NCBI RefSeq assembly: GCF_000142905.1 | Contig: NW_013657656.1 | Coordinates: 389,308-453,307, forward strand | Direction of reading: 5' to 3' | Length of the DNA: 64,000 nt | From: Thecamonas trahens ATCC 50062 | Lineage: Eukaryota > Apusozoa > Apusomonadida > Apusomonadidae | Part shown: positions 40,958 to 55,000 of the stretch, piece by piece | Layout: every line of letters begins with the position of its first letter | How positions within the stretch are numbered: the stretch's first letter is position 1 | Position numbers and translations under genes: made by a program | The notes under the pieces: generated by a model | Seen by the model: only the letters and a program-made list of their open reading frames with translations | Database searches by the model: none | Told to the model about the DNA's origin: nothing

Positions 40958-43900
40958 CTACATGGCATGGATGTCGTTCTCGAGGCCGAAAAAGTTGGAG
41001 ATCTCCGAGACGGAGGTGACGACTTCGTGAGGGATGAGCGAGAGCATGAACATGGTTCTGCGGTTGTGGTGGTGGAGGACGCGGGTCATGGGCGCGAGGA
41101 CCAGGAGGGCAAATGCGGCAAAGGCGACCATTTGCAGGGCGAGGGCGATGCCCGGGAGCGCGCGGTAGATCTCGCGGGTGTGGATGGCGGTGGCGTACGA
41201 GTTGGTGCTCATCTCGAGGCCGTCCAGCATTTCTTTGTGGTACAGCTCCTCGATGACAACAAGCTCATGGACGTGCGGGACGAGGCGATCGGGATGGGCA
41301 ATGACCAGGTCGAGGCCGAGCTGGACGTAGTGCCGGATGAGGTTGGAGAGGCCGCGGCGGGTGGGGCCAAACAGCGGGTCGCTGGAGTCGCGGCAGGTGG
41401 CCGGCGGATAGCGGAGGCATGCGCCGATCTGCTCCAGATGGTCTTGCGCTGGCACCTTGAACGTGTCCTTCTTGTGCAGCAGGATGAACTTTTGAGTGGC
41501 ACGCATGCGTTCGAGAGCGAGCGAGAGTAGCTCTCGCGGCTTTTCAAACTTGGACGATGGCACAATCTTCACAGAGTTGCCCAGGGCAAAGCTCTCAGAA
41601 TGCAGCGCAGGAAAGTCCATGTAAACAAACGGAAGGATGGCCTCTTCAAAGTCATGGAGCAGCGGATACTCGGCGAGGACGTGCTCGATGGCCATGGCGC
41701 GGATGTCCTCGTTGAACGGGAGGCGGAGGCCACCGAGGGCCGTGATGGACGCGACGTTAGTGAGGAACTGGAGCTCAAGGAGCGAGATGAGCGAGAAGCA
41801 GAGGATGATACCAAGGCCGACCATGCCGACGAGGACCCACCGCTGGCGGACTTCGACAGAGTCAGTCTGCATCGACTTAAACAGCGCCTTGCGCGCCGCG
41901 GCCTGGGCATCGGCCTCGGACTTCTTTTTGGCCTTGCGCAGACCACACCAGCGTCGGCCCGAGCGCGTCGACATGCGGTGCTTTGCTGCCGAGGGCGTTG
42001 ACTGCGTGGCCGACTCGACCGACTCGGAGTCGTGTGCTGGCGCCGGTCTCGACTTTGAGTTGCGCCGATCTGAGAGCGGCGCGCCGGTCTCGACCAGGCT
42101 GGAGGCGTGCGCCGACGGCGACTCCTCGACGAGAATCGGCGACTGTTGCGGCGAGACCATGTGGGTAAGCGTTGGACGCGAGTTGAAGCCGACTCGCTTC
42201 TCGACGTCCTCGGTAGCGACAGCGGTGCCGTTGCTCGACGACTTGGCCGAGCCGCCAAACTCGGCGCCACTGCTCACGCTGTCGGCATCACTGTTGTGAC
42301 CACCCGACACGCCGTTGTGTGAAGTAACGGTGCTTCGCGCAGTGAGATCGGCCAGTGGAGTGCCATCGCCTCTGCTATCCTGCTCATCGCCTTCTTGCTG
42401 CTCGGTCTCCGAGCCATAGCTCGAGCTTGAGCCCGAGCTCGAGTCGGACTCGTGTGACGACGACATAGCCGACGAGGAGGATGACGACGACGCTTGCATG
42501 CCTGGGGTGCAAGGTCCGAGCCCGAGCTCAAGACGTCTTCAGCCGAGTCAACCGATTGGTTCGAGGCAGCAAAACGCGATTGTGAGACGTGCGAACTATT
42601 ATCGTCCGAGGCGACAGAGAGTGGGCCCCGCGACGGGCGCGGCGGGCGTGCGGAGCCCGCCGGCTGGTTCGCCGGCCGTCGGGAGATCGGTTGATACGAG
42701 GCCGATCCCCGCAGTGCGTCGGCCGCGTGGAAACTCGACAGAAACGAGGCCGAGTGCGGTGTGTCAGGCACCGCCACTGTCGCTGCAGAGACAGCAGTAA
42801 ACGAAGTCGACTCGGTCACTTCAGGCCTCGACATGGGGACCGGCGCAGTCTTTGTGAGGTCTGCGACAGTCATCTCGCGATCATCGGGGCCGCTAAAGTC
42901 AGCTGCGCGGGCCCGCGAGCGCGAGATCGGCGGCGTGGGCGGGCGGGCCTGCGAGCGCAACTGGGAGCGGGTCGACCGGCCGCCGTCTGCGTCGCGCGCC
43001 GAGAGCTGGATGCCGAGGTCGGAGCCGTCGCGCGACGACATGGAACCTTCCGAGTCGAACGAAGCGACCGAGTTGGTGCCAGCCCCGGCCCCATCACGCT
43101 TGTGCGTGCCGCGCATGAGCTTGGCAACGGCGGTCTTGGGAATGGCGAGAAAGACGGCGATAGTGGCGCGGCGGCGGTGCGAGGCAGCGCGGAAGGCAGG
43201 CATAACAATGAAAAAGACGGCAACAAGGTGCAGGCCGATCATGGCTGCCGAGAGCGAGCAGATGATGGCCAGCGCCTGGAGGAGCGTGGTGCGGACGGTC
43301 TCCTGCTCGAGGTTGAGGGCGTGTTCCAGCGCAACGCGGAGGCCATGGCCACCGTTGAAGAGGACAAAGAGCGCAAGGTCGGCGTCGGCAAAGACGGCAT
43401 CGGAAAGGTTGGTGTCGACCCAGGCTTCGGTGGTGTTTGAGTGCAGCCCGTGGGTCTCGAGCACATGGGCCGAGTATGACCGTGCGGCAGTGCAAAAGAC
43501 GGCGATGGCCTCTTCCAAGTTGTACGCCCGCGGAATGACTCGCATTTCCTCTTCCGGCATGTCCGGGTATGCGTGGAGATAGCCGTCGGAGAGCTCAAAG
43601 TGGTACATCACAATCTGGGGATCGCCCGAGTGGAGCTTGTCGAGCCTGCTGGCCGGATCATAGAGCCCGCTGGTGTCAAGCAAGATGTGGTGGTGCTCCA
43701 GGAGCTCGTCGACGGTGGCATGGACCTTCTCGACGAGGGCAATGGCGAACTCCGGGTTGTAGCCCAAGTTGTCCAGCGAGCCCGAGACCAGCTGGTTGAC
43801 CTCGCGCAAGTACACGTCCGACTTGCGCCAGGCATCGGTGATGTTTCCGTGACAACCTCGACGCGGTCAAGCAAGTACAGACTCTGGATGTCTGAGACGA

Positions 43901-46900
43901 CACGGACGGTCTTCTGGAGGCGGATGGTGGCTTCGCGGGCGCGCTCGGGGCGGAGCTCGGCGCGGATGAGCAGGACCTCGGACATGGCAAAGACGGCAAT
44001 GCAAAGGACGACAACAAGGGCGATGATGCCAAACATTCGGCGCGAGAGGCGGGTAATGTCGTCCGAAGCGGAGCGGCGGAGGGCACGGAGCGAGGTCGAG
44101 ACGTCCGAGTCGGCTTGCTGGGCCACTCGGCGACGGGCGGCGATGCGAGCACGTGCGGCAGAGACCATGCGCTGCTCGGGGACTGAGAGCATCGAGCCGG
44201 TCTCGTCGTCATCCTCGCCACCGCGACCGCCGCGATGACGCCGCGACCGCCCACCGTACATGCCCACCGAGGCGGTGGAGAGCGAGAAGAGCGAGCCTTC
44301 GGCAGTGGACTTGCGGCGGGAGCGGGCGGGCAACGAGCTAGGAGACGCACACGGCAGCTCAGTGTCGGTCACCTTTTCCAGCGGGAGAACCATCGACGAG
44401 TTGGTGTCGGCCGAGTCGCCACGCGAGCGCGAGACCGAGCGGCGGCGGATGACCGAGGCCGGGCGGTCGAGGGTCGACCTGGCGCGGCGGGATGGTGGCG
44501 CACCCGGTGATGAGCCGCGGACCGAGAACCCGTTCCGGCGGCGCGGTGACTCGCTGTTTTCCTGCGTGTGGAAGTGCAAGTCCGGCTCCGATGTAGCGAG
44601 CGTCGGCTCGGGGGCCGACATAATGACCGGCGGCGGCGGCGGGATGGGCGTGCTGATAGTCACTGCATTCGCCTGCGCAGTGAGCGGGAGGAACATGACG
44701 CGGAAGTTGCCACCGACACCCTCGGGCGCAGCGACGGCCGCCATATACACATGGGTGCCTGAGAGCGGATGCGGGCGCGAACGGACGATGCAGATGCCGC
44801 GTCCGGCCTCTGCGCCCGGCACCGATTCGACAAGGAGCGGGAGAGGGCTGGCCGAGTCGCCGGTGCGCGAGTTGGCGACGGCGGCGTGAAGGGCAGCAAC
44901 TTCAGCCGGCTTGCGGAACCACGAGTTGGCGAGCGAGGTGGTGCGCGCAGGGCCGAGCTCCAATGAGGAGAGGATGGCATCGGCGCGGAGCGACGTGGCG
45001 CGAGAGATGGCGGATGGAAGCGCACTCGGCGAGACCTGGGGCGGGATATCGAGAGCGAGCGAGAGGTCCGAGCCGAGAAGCTCCAGCTCCGAGACGCCCC
45101 AAAGGGCGCGGGCGATGGCGTCCGAGACAGCGATAACCTTGCCGCCGTTGGAGACAAGGATGTCAATCGAGTACGAGGCGATGGGCTCGACGACGAGCAT
45201 GCCGATCCAGGCAGCACCCGAGCCACCGAGCCACGAACCGGAGATGACGCAGGGGAGGCGCCTGCCGTTGCGGTGGCGGATGATGCGGACATGCGGGTCG
45301 AGCGAGCCAGAGGTGGCCGAGTCGGTGCCGAGCCACGAGGTGAGTGCAGCCATGCCGCGGGTGTCAGATGGGAAGAGGGTATGCATGGGCGACGAGACCA
45401 GCTGGCGCGGGTTCATCGAGAGCATGGGTTCGGGCCGGCCCGAGCAAGCGGTGACCGAGCCTGCCGGACTGACGTAAAGAGCGATGCGTTCGTCCGAGGC
45501 GGCGCGCGGGCGAATGACGGCGACGTACGCGGCTGACGACGCTGCGGCCTGCCCGGTGTGGCTTGACATGCGGACAATGGAGAAGGAGATGGGAAACGTC
45601 GAGCCGTCGGTGGCGAGCGCATCCAAGAGAAAGACTCGCGGGATGGACGAGGCCGAGGAGAGGATGACCTCATGCCACTCCGAGTACGGCTGGGCAAAGA
45701 GGGCACGGGCAAACGACTCGCCACGGATTTCCTTGTCAGCCGCGTGCGAGGTGTAGCCGTAGAGCTTGCGGGCCTGGGCGTTGAACGACGTGATCTGGCC
45801 CATCGAGCCGAGGGTGACGATGGCGTCGACAGCCGAGTTGACGACACCGACGCCACCGTCTTCACGGTGCTCAGCCTCGGTCTCGGTAGCGTGCGGGCCT
45901 ACGCCACCGTCACCAGTGTCATCAGCGTTGATAGTGGCCACGTGCTTGGCACGGCGGAGGAAGCGGTCGGCGAGGACAGGCTTGTTAGAGACCTGGTCGA
46001 GAAAGGCGGCGTACGAGACAAGCAGGCCGGGGGCGGTAGGGTACTTGAGAATGAGCTCGCGGTAGCAGTCGTTGGCGGAGCGCTCGGCGGCATCGATGCG
46101 GGCGATGAGCTTTGCAGAGCGAGCGAGGAAGTTGCGGTCGGAGCGGAGGAGCGTCCGCCAAAAGTTTGAGAGCGCCGAGATGGCGGCCTTGTGATGGGCG
46201 CGGGCAGTCCGGAGCTTGGTTTCAAACTGGACGTAGGAGATTAAGTCCATGGCGCCGACGGTGAGGCCGTGGGCGAGCTGAGCCTGCTCGACCTCACGGA
46301 GCTTGCGGTAGCGGACAAAGCGCAGGTCGGCGCGGGCTGGCAGCGCGAGCGACTGGTCGAGGTACGCGTGCGCCATGGCCGTGTTGCCGACCGAGGCAAG
46401 GAAGCGGACGTAGCAAAGGAGAATGTAGACCGAGTCTGGAAACTGCTCAAAGCCAGCGCGGAAGACAGCGTTGGCGGCGTCGGGTGCACCGCGTTGGATG
46501 TGCGAGCGGGCGACGAGCTCGACATCGGTGACCAGCCAGAATCTAGGTGCCTGGAACCGCCGGCCACCGACCTCGTCGATGGTGTGCATCGTCTCGTCTT
46601 CGTTGTCGGCAACGGCGGCAACAGCGGGCGAGACGGCGCACGCGGCGTGGCGTTTGCGAAGAAGGGCGAGGCGGAGGTAGCCGACGGACGAGCCGAGCGC
46701 AAAGAAACTGGAGCGAGAGCAGCGGTGACGACAAATGCAATGTTGGCCGAGTCGTTGTTGTCGGTGGGAATGGTGACAAGCGCCATGCCCGAGATCCAGG
46801 CAAGGATGCAAAAGCCGCCGGTGCGGGCAACCTGGAGCTTGAGGTTGTAGATGGCCATGAACAAGACTTGGAGGACGAAAACACCAGAGTTGGCGATAAA

Positions 46901-47746
46901 CATAACGATGCCCAGAATGAAGCGGAACTGCGGAACAGTGGCAAAGCCAAGAAGAAGGATCGACTTGACGAGATGGATGGCGCAGTCGATGCGGGCGTGT
47001 GAGCGAGCAAGCAGATGGCCCGACTGTGGTGAGTCCTGAAAGTAGACCAGTGAGAGGGCTGAGGTCGAGAGAATCATAGCAATGGCAAAAATGCCCGAGA
47101 CCACCTTGTAGGCAATGACCTCGGGTTCCCAGCAGTCCACCATGTCGTAGTCAGAGAGGGTCTGGTCTGACATTGGCGCGGTGTAGTCGCAGGCGAGCGG
47201 GGTGAGGAGGACCGACATGATTGGAATGTAGAGGACGGTGACACCAAAGCCAACCGCGTATCGCAGCATCCGCAGCGGCCAGATACGTGACCGCGAGTGG
47301 TCTCGCAGGGCGAGGCCGACGTAGACAGCATCGATGTAAGAGAAGAGTAACGCGGCGTAGACACAGCCGTTGACGACGCGAAACGCGGTGAAGGAGGAAA
47401 AGACGACCCGCAGGGCGAGGAGGTTAAGCGTCGGGCGGATGGTGGCGTCGGCCCACGAGCCCCACTCAAAGGTGTCGTGGAAGGCAAAGGTCGCGATCTG
47501 TGCAAACTCGATGAGGAGGACCAGAATAGAGACGAGGCGCTTGGACGACGACCGCGAGACAATGGCAAAGAGAGCGTCAAAGCAAAAGGTCTCAATGCGG
47601 GCAAGCAGCGAGCTACGCGCCGCACTGTCCGAGTCAAGGCCCATTGCTACCAGTTCGTTGTCCATGTCTGATAGCAGCGAGTTCTGCGCCGACGATGCCG
47701 ACGTCGAGCGCGTTACGCTCGTCGACCGAGTTCCAAACGACAGCAT
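40958..47746 (-). CDS. TmcB-like multi-pass membrane protein with PAS domains (three frame breaks)
   Basis: One very large gene in four frames, each -1 to the last. Breaks are near 46701-46707 (AAAGAAA), 43844-43846 (TTT) and 42504-42507 (GGGG); restoring one base at each gives 2263 residues from the ATG at 47746. The order is: about six or seven membrane helices (IWPLRMLRYAVGFGVTVLYIP and others); helical repeats typical of Dictyostelium tiny macrocysts protein B (DELVARSHIQRG-type, AGFEQFPDSVYILLCYVRFLAS); a PAS domain (VDAIVTLGSMGQITSFNAQA); and a second PAS-like region (SIDILVSNGGKVIAVSD). Membrane helices near 44000, 43240, 41800 and 41100 flank extracellular-type loops and Ser-rich cytoplasmic linkers. 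TmcB-family proteins are found in amoebae, fungi and ciliates, and their biochemical role is unknown. A large membrane sensor is inferred. Confidence 0.75.
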
Positions 47747-48769
47747 CGCGACCCTGTTACAAAACTGGATAGCCGCACGCGTCGCCACTACTGGAGAGTC
47801 CACGCGCGCGTGTGAGTGCGTGGATGAGGACTAGCACGTAAAGCGTGAGCTACTAGACGGATAGGAGTTGAAGGGCGCGAGTTGAGAGGAAACGGGGTCG
47901 AGCGAGGGTGAGCGAGGGGTGTGTGGGCGAGGATGTGTGAGGTGCCGGTGTGAGTGTGAGTAAGAGAGTGCGGAGGAGCAACGAGCCTATTTGTATGCAG
48001 GGGCTTGCAGATTGGACCTCGTGAATGGTGTCAGCTGAGACAAAAACTGGTGAGAGGATATTGGCGGCAAGAGCGGTAGCAGTGCAGCGAAGGCTGATCG
48101 AGCTTGAATTGAGGAATTTTGGAGCTGCGGTTTTGGATACTGTAGCCATGGGTGATATGTGTGTATGTAGTATGCTAGTCATGAAATCTGATTGGGTGTA
48201 GCTTGTCATGAGGGTGATGGTGGTGGTGGTGGTGGTGGGGGAGGGGGGGGGGGGGGCGTCGGGTGGCCGTGGAAACTTATGACACCGAAGACGCCACCGG
48301 GGTGACAGCCGTAGGGGTGTGTGGGAGGTGAATGGCACAGAAGATGTAGTGTAAGGGGTGGGGTGGGGGGAATAGGCAGGTATGATTGAGAGTGCCAATA
48401 CGTACCCGGTGGTAGTGGTGGTAGTGGTGGTGGTGGTGAGGAGGAGGTGGTGGTGGAGGGAGAGGTGGTAGGCGACTTTGCTTGGCCACGGTCCAGTGTG
48501 GGAACAAACCGCCATGCGGTTCAGCAGCGATAGTGCACGCGCCGGAAGACGGATGGTTGACCAGACGACCGGAGATGTGACGGTTGGAGGAGTTCATGGC
48601 AAGGTCTTGAGGTGAGAACAGCCAATATAGTTTACAGAATACGGCGAGTGTACGCAAGGACACGTGCCATCACATACTGAGGTCACTTGGCTTGTAGCCA
48701 TGTTGTAGGTGTGCGTATGGGTGTGGGTGTGACTGTTGGTCGGTGTGAACGTTCGAGGTGCGGGACAGC

Positions 48770-48870
48770 GGTCGGTGGTCGGTGGTCGCCGGTCATCGGT
48801 CAGCGGTCGCTTGTCGGCGGTCGGCGGTCGGTGGTCGGCGGTCAGTGGGCGGCGGGCGGCAGACGGCGGG
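48770..48870. repeat. Short minisatellite of GGTCGGTG/GGTCGGCG units
   Basis: Roughly a dozen imperfect 6-8-base units (CGGTCGGTGGT, CGGTCATCGGTCAGCGGTCG and variants). Lies 160-260 bases upstream of the gene at 49028. Confidence 0.8.
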
Positions 48871-48986
48871 GACTGATCCAGGCCCGAGCCGGAGGTGGCA
48901 CTTGTCTTGCGGCAGACACTGGTGTGGTGTGTGCGCGAGAGCTTGTGTGTATTGTGTTGTGTGGGGGAGGAGATTGATCGAGCACG

Positions 48987-49001
48987 ATATATATATATAT
49001 A
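48987..49001 (+). promoter_or_regulatory. TATATA-type core promoter candidate
   Basis: A perfect ATATATATATATATA run in a GC-rich neighbourhood, 27 bases before the ATG at 49028. Its position suggests a TATA-like element with a very short leader. A comparable TATATA run overlaps the start of the PhoD-like gene. Confidence 0.4.
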
Positions 49002-49027
49002 CCTAGTGAGAGCGCTCAATATCAAGC

Positions 49028-52000
49028 ATGTCTGAGGGGTTTCTGTCACGACTTGCGCATACGCATGCCTTGCCAGCTGAGGATGCGGTGCATGTGCTGC
49101 AACAGGAGCTGCATGACGTGGCCCATGCGTCGGAGGGAGGAGCCGGTGCCGCCATGCATGCGGCGTATGTGGCGGCTATGGTAGCAACAGCAAGGGCTGT
49201 GGCTACTGGGGGTATGACCGAGGTGGTGAGCGGGCTCTCGGTTCTCTACACCGACGTGGTCGACCCGTACGCCGCCCGGCTGGCCGCCATGGAGTCCGAG
49301 GCTGCCGACGAGCTCCGACTCGCCTTTGCCCACGCCATGCTCGATGTGGTGAGCACGAGCTTGCGGCCGCTGGCAGACGCCAAACCTGGGCTAGCGCCGG
49401 ATCTGCTGCGGCGGAGCAAGGCGATGCTGGAGCGTGCGCTCATGGTCACCATCTCGCTGGTCGACGAGCGGCCGGCCATGCGCGGCAGCGCGTCGCTACT
49501 GCTGCACGCCATTGGCGGCCTTGTGCACGCGCTTCTGGAGCATGCGCCCGAGGCGGCGCGACTGTCGATTCGGTATGCCACGGGCCACAGGCCGGCAATG
49601 GGCTACGCGACGTCGGCGCTCGCGCTTGACGACACGCACGCAGCGCGTGCGGCGGTGACACGGGCGTTGGCTACCTACGCACGGGCGGCGCTCATTGGCT
49701 CGACCGACGCGCTCATCTCGATTGTGGCGAGCGACCTCGCTCCGACGCTGCGCAATACTCCGGCAGCGCAGCAGGACGCGGCGAACCACTGGTTTCACCG
49801 CGCCCGAGTGCTCTACGGGGTCGGCCTCCACGAGCATGCCAAGACCGTGGCACACCACGTGGCGCAGTTTCTTGCCCGCCCCGGCCTGGCGGTTCCGGGC
49901 GGGTACGAGATGCGAGGCAAGGCCAAGGCGCTTTTCCATGCCGCCGTCGGCGTAGGCTCAGGCGGATCTGGGCATGGTGCATGCAGCGGGTCTGGCGAGC
50001 TTATTGAGGACGCCTCTGACTACCCGCATCTCTTTTTGCGGCTCCGCTATGCGGTGGGATGGGTGCGACACCTCATCTCTGGCCTCCTGCTCCTGCTTCC
50101 GCCATTGGAGGGCGTGCCGATGATGCTGGCAGACGATGCCGGGGTCGTCTACCCGCTGCCCGAAGAGCCGCCGCGCGGTCCGACTGACGCCTGTCCGATC
50201 CCGTCAGCGCTGTACAGCGCGTTTGTCAGTCACCTGCACGCCCACAAGCTGCTGCCGGACTCGCTCGGGCGAGTCAGGCAGGTGGTGAACTACCCGACCA
50301 TGGGCACGGCGACGAGCGAGGCGAGCTCAAGCACCGCCAGCGACCGCAGCGGCACCAGCGGCAACGACGACTCGGTGGTGCTGGTGAGCAAGGCGCTGTC
50401 GCCGGCAGAGCTTGCAGCGGCGGTGTTTGCAGCGCCCGAGACGCGCGCAACACTCGAGCTCGCATGTGCGGATCCGCTCTTCCCAGGCTTTACCACACTC
50501 CTGCACTTGCAGCACGCACTGATGCGTGCTCTGCTGGCACACATGTGGGGGCTGACGGACTTGGTCTCATCGACACCTACAGGCGGAGCGAGCCGCGGGA
50601 ACAGCAACGCCAAGACCGAGTACGCGTTTGTGGCGCTCGGCTCGTTTTCACGGATGGAAGCGTGCCCGTTCTCGGACCTCGACGCGATCCTGCTTGTGGA
50701 CCCGAACGCACCGCCGTCTTTCCGCGATGGGCTGGGCGCGCGTGCGAGGTTCTTTGAGCTCCTCGTCATGTCACTCGGCGAGACGCAGTTCCATGTTGTC
50801 AAGGACTGGCACCACCGCGACGTGTCGATCATCGAGTCCGGGTTTGACCTCGACGAGGCGCACCTCTCGCCGGTGCGGACCATTGTGACGCCTGACGAGC
50901 TCATCACGCTCCACGTCAACGCGGCGACCGAGCTGCTCAAGTACGAGTACGATAACGTCGACCCGTTTACGCACGCAGCGCGCGAGCCGTCGCTTGTCTT
51001 TGGATCGGCACGGGTGTTTGCCAGCTACCAGGCACAGCTGAAGCAGCTGTTCACGTCGGCGGCGGCCGACTTTTCGCCCGACGTCGAGGCTGCAGCTGAC
51101 GGGGTCTCACTCGGTGCTCTTTACGCCCTTACTACTCTAGACAAGAACACCGGTCCGGGATCGGCGTTTGCGCCGGTGCATCTCACAACGCGAAGCCGGG
51201 ACGAGCTCTCGATCAAAACCCACGCCATTCGGTTTGTGACCATGACCGTCGGTGCGCTCGCGCTCTACCTTGACGGCATGGGCATCGAGGTACCGGAGAC
51301 GGTGCTTCGGCTCCAACGACTGGCGCAGGCGCGTTTGATTCCGCCACGACTCGCCATCGAGCTCATCCGACTCCACGAGTGGCTGTTCCGGACACGGTTT
51401 GCGCTCCACCTCAGTGCCAGGCGCGAGAACGACGTGGTGAGCCGAGCGGCGCACGGGCCGACGGTGGCGGTGCTGGAAAAAGCCGCCTCACGCATTCTCA
51501 GCCCACTGTACGAGGCTGTACGCGCATTTGTGGCCAGCCGCGAGCCGCGGAACACCATTTCGTCGCTGGTTTACCTACGCGCCGCCGAGTTTTCGGCCCG
51601 GCTGGACGCGGTCTCGGACGTCATTGTGTCGGACGTGTTTGGCGAGGCCGAGGACGGGTCGTTTGATCGGCTCGAGCTGCTGCGATCGGTCGACGAGCTG
51701 GCGTTCATGGGAGTGCGACGTGGGGCGGCGATCCGCCGGCTCCATGCCGACGTAGGCGCGCTGCTCTTCCCAGGCAGCGACGGCGAGAGCCCTGACAGAG
51801 GAGCACCCAACGACGACAGCGAGGTGCCTGGGGTGGAGAGTTTTGGGCGAGCGCATGTAGTGTACGCGCGCGGCGTGCATTTCAAGCTCTACCCACTGCT
51901 GCCAGGCCATGAGATCTCGGTCTCGCTGCTTGCGCAGTCGCTTTTCTCCGAGTACACGCTCACGCCGCTGGTGGACGTGGCGGTTGTCCGGCACGGAGGA

Positions 52001-55000
52001 CGAGAGCATCTATTGCTGATGGGCGAGACCATCTCGCGGTTCAACATGCTCATGGCGCTGCAGACGTCACCGTCGGGCCAGCTGGTGACGGGCAACTCGG
52101 GCCTCCTCGAGGTGCTCCGCGGCACGATGGGCTTTGAGTTTGGCGTGCCGACGCTACCGGCGCCGTTTGCTCAGCTCGGGACAAGCAAGCGGCCACTGGA
52201 GCCGTCGACGAACCCGTCGATGGCGCGCGACGAGCGGATCTGCTTCCGGTCGGCCGACGGCGAGCTCGGCGTCAATGTTGCGCTTGACATGGAGCAGTAC
52301 TCGGCAGCGGTCCTTCTCGCGCTGTGCGTTAATCCGGAGGACGGCAAGCCGGACAATCATGTGGTGATGCTGAGCGAGGAGCTGCCACGTCGGGCGACGC
52401 CGATGGTCACCGAGGTTGCGGATGGGAAGCGAGCGGTGGTGACATACCGGGCTCAGGTGGTGTCTGTCGACAACGAGTACGGGTTTGTGGAGGCGACCAA
52501 GGCATCATGCCCGCAGGTCAAGTCAATTTACTTTTGCATGTCTGCGCTCTCACTTCCGGTCCCTGTCCACCTGCGCAAGGTGGTGACGCGGTGGGATGCG
52601 CGACACGCGCTTGCGTCGTGGCTGCAGCACCTGCAGGCGGCCGAGTGCGAGTTCAAGCACCTGGGTGCTGCAATCGGCGACGATGAGCTCGGAGTGCGGT
52701 TTGTGGCCGGCATTGTGCATGTCCTCTTCCACAAGCTGGCTCGACTGCGGCGAGCGCTGCAGATTGCGCGGGTGACTCACCGCGAGCTGCTGTTTCAAAT
52801 GGAGCGCGAGCTGGCGGAGCACTACCTGTCGGCGTTCAAGGACCCCAAGCTGGCGACGCCGATCGAGCGGATGCTCAAAATTGCGTCGTCCAACTACCAG
52901 CAGCGAACGGTGCTGACGAGCCTGCTGGCGACGGCGCGGCTGGTTGGGCTCTCGGTCCCGAGTGCGACGCCGGACCTTTCCGAGTTTGTCACGCTCACCT
53001 CTGCCGAGACGATCCGCAACTCTCAGGATCGGTTTGTGGCGAGTGGCGGGGCGGGCCCGTCGCAGACGACGTACGACTTTGCGGCTCTCGCTGCAGCGCG
53101 GCAGGATGTGCTGACTCATGGCAGCTCGTCGTCTGTGGCGACGCTTGTCGAGGCCGGGACGGCTGGTGAGCGTGTGGGGCCGGACGAGCTGCTCATCGAG
53201 CTTGAGCTCTTGCAAGAGGGCGAGAACGCACTGGAGGCACTCATCGAGCACGGCGACCTGCGCCCATTCCAGGCGCTACATCTACCGCAGTTCAAGGAGG
53301 CGGCGCTGAAGCGACTGCACCTCGACAAGCTGGGGGCGGAGCTGCAACGGTCGGTGCTCAAGGCGATCGACGGCACGCTCTTTGTCGAGCTGCACCTGCC
53401 GCGGTGCGGCGAGCTGAGCGACTCTGTGCTCAAGTCGATTGTGAGCAAGTGTCCGGCGCTGGTCGAGCTCAACGTGGCACACTGCTCGCGGATTGTGTCT
53501 GTGGGTAGCGTCGGCATCTATGCGCCGCTGCTGCAGGTGCTCGACGTTTCTCACACAAGCGTGACACTCAAGGCGCTGGACGGGATCGAGGCAAGCGCGC
53601 CACACCTTACGTGGCTGAACATAGAGGGCGTGGCGGCCATTGCCGACTCGCCGCGGCGTATTTTTCAGGCCTCACCAGGCTTGGTCTGGTCGCGGCTCCC
53701 ACTGCGGCTGCAGTACGGGCTCGTCCTGCTTCACGAGTGCGCACCGAGTGCACAGGCGAGCGGGGCGGTCGCGTCGCTTGGCAGCATTCCGCTGTTTGAG
53801 TTTTCAGCGGCGGCGCGAAAGCGGCGCAAGAAGCACGACAAAAAGGTGGTGGCGGCGCTGAAAGAGCGATGGCGGTCGATGGCGGCGTCGGGCTCGCGGT
53901 CGCGGTCGGGTTCGCTGCTCTCGTCGTCGTCGGCCGGCTCCTCTTTCATGGCATCGTTCAAGGCCTCGCTCTCGGCATCGTCATGCTCGTCGATGTCGTC
54001 GCTCGAGCCAAGTGTCGAAGTGAGTGAGAGCCAGCAGGTCCAGTTTTCGGTGGACCTCGGGCATCCGCCGATGGCGACGGCGGGGCTGGGCCTGCTTGAC
54101 CGCGAGACAGCGCTGGCGTCGTTTGTCATGCTTGTCGAGTTGGACCTGGTCAACACCGGGCTGCGGGTCCTCCACGCCTCGGTCCTCTGCGAGCTGCTCT
54201 GCGACGAGCGGATGCAACAGCTCCGCAAGCTCAACGTGTCGTGGAACGAGTTGGGAAACATAGGGACGTCGTTGCTGGCGCAGGTCTGGTCTAGCGCCGG
54301 GAGCCAGCGGAGCTTTGTTGGCTTGCAGGTCCTTGACATGCGGTTCAACGCCATCGACGATCACGGGTACGAAAACCTGGCGTCGATCCGCGAGCACGAG
54401 CCGCCGTCGTCGCCGCGGTACATCCTGTTTGACGAGCCGTACAGTCCGCGGCCGCGACTTCTCTCGCTCCATGCGTATGAGACAAGCGAGGCCGACTGGG
54501 AGCTGCTGGCGCGGGCGCGGAAGCAAAAGGTGTCGGCGATGGTGGTGCTTCGAACCGACGTGGTGGTTGTGGGCACACCATCGGGCGCAGTGTACGCATG
54601 GGACGTGCACTCTGGGAGCGAGCCGACCCTGGTAGCCAATCTCCACTCTGCCGTCCACGGGCTGCTCCAGCACCCGATGGACCGATCTCTTGTGGTGGCG
54701 ACGGCGAGCGGGGCGTTCCAGCTCGACGTGTGGTCGGGCGTGGAGCTCAACCGAATGGAGCTTCTTAGCGGAGTGGAGGCGCGCGTGGTGGCGTCGATAG
54801 GGCTGTGTGCGACCGCGGTCGGGTGCAGCGACGGCGTGGTCCGGTTTTGGGACACTGGATCGAACGAGGTGCTGAGCGAGCTGGATACCAAGGGCGGGGC
54901 GGTGACGGCGCTTACGCTGCTCGGCGACGGCACGCTCGCCATTGGATTCGAGTCGGGCACCGTCGAGATTGTGGAGCTCGCCGGCGGGCGCTGCGTGCTG

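Larger units (their letters stand above)
47747..49027. other. Long gap between two divergent giant genes
   Basis: About 1.3 kb with no convincing gene. It contains GGT/GGTGGT repeats and a G14 run (48243-48256), a second GGT-rich patch near 48410-48460, the GGTCGGT minisatellite at 48770-48870, and a TATATA run. Minus-strand frames here are Thr/Pro/His-rich translations of these repeats. It is likely the shared promoter region of the TmcB-like and nucleotidyltransferase-like genes. Confidence 0.5.

Noticed and set aside
47853-48515. Minus-strand frame of 220 codons in the gap before 49028
   Set aside because: Built from Thr, Pro and His runs that translate GGT repeats; no domain pattern. One segment (MATVSKTAAPKFLNSSSI) looks mildly protein-like but has no supporting splice sites.
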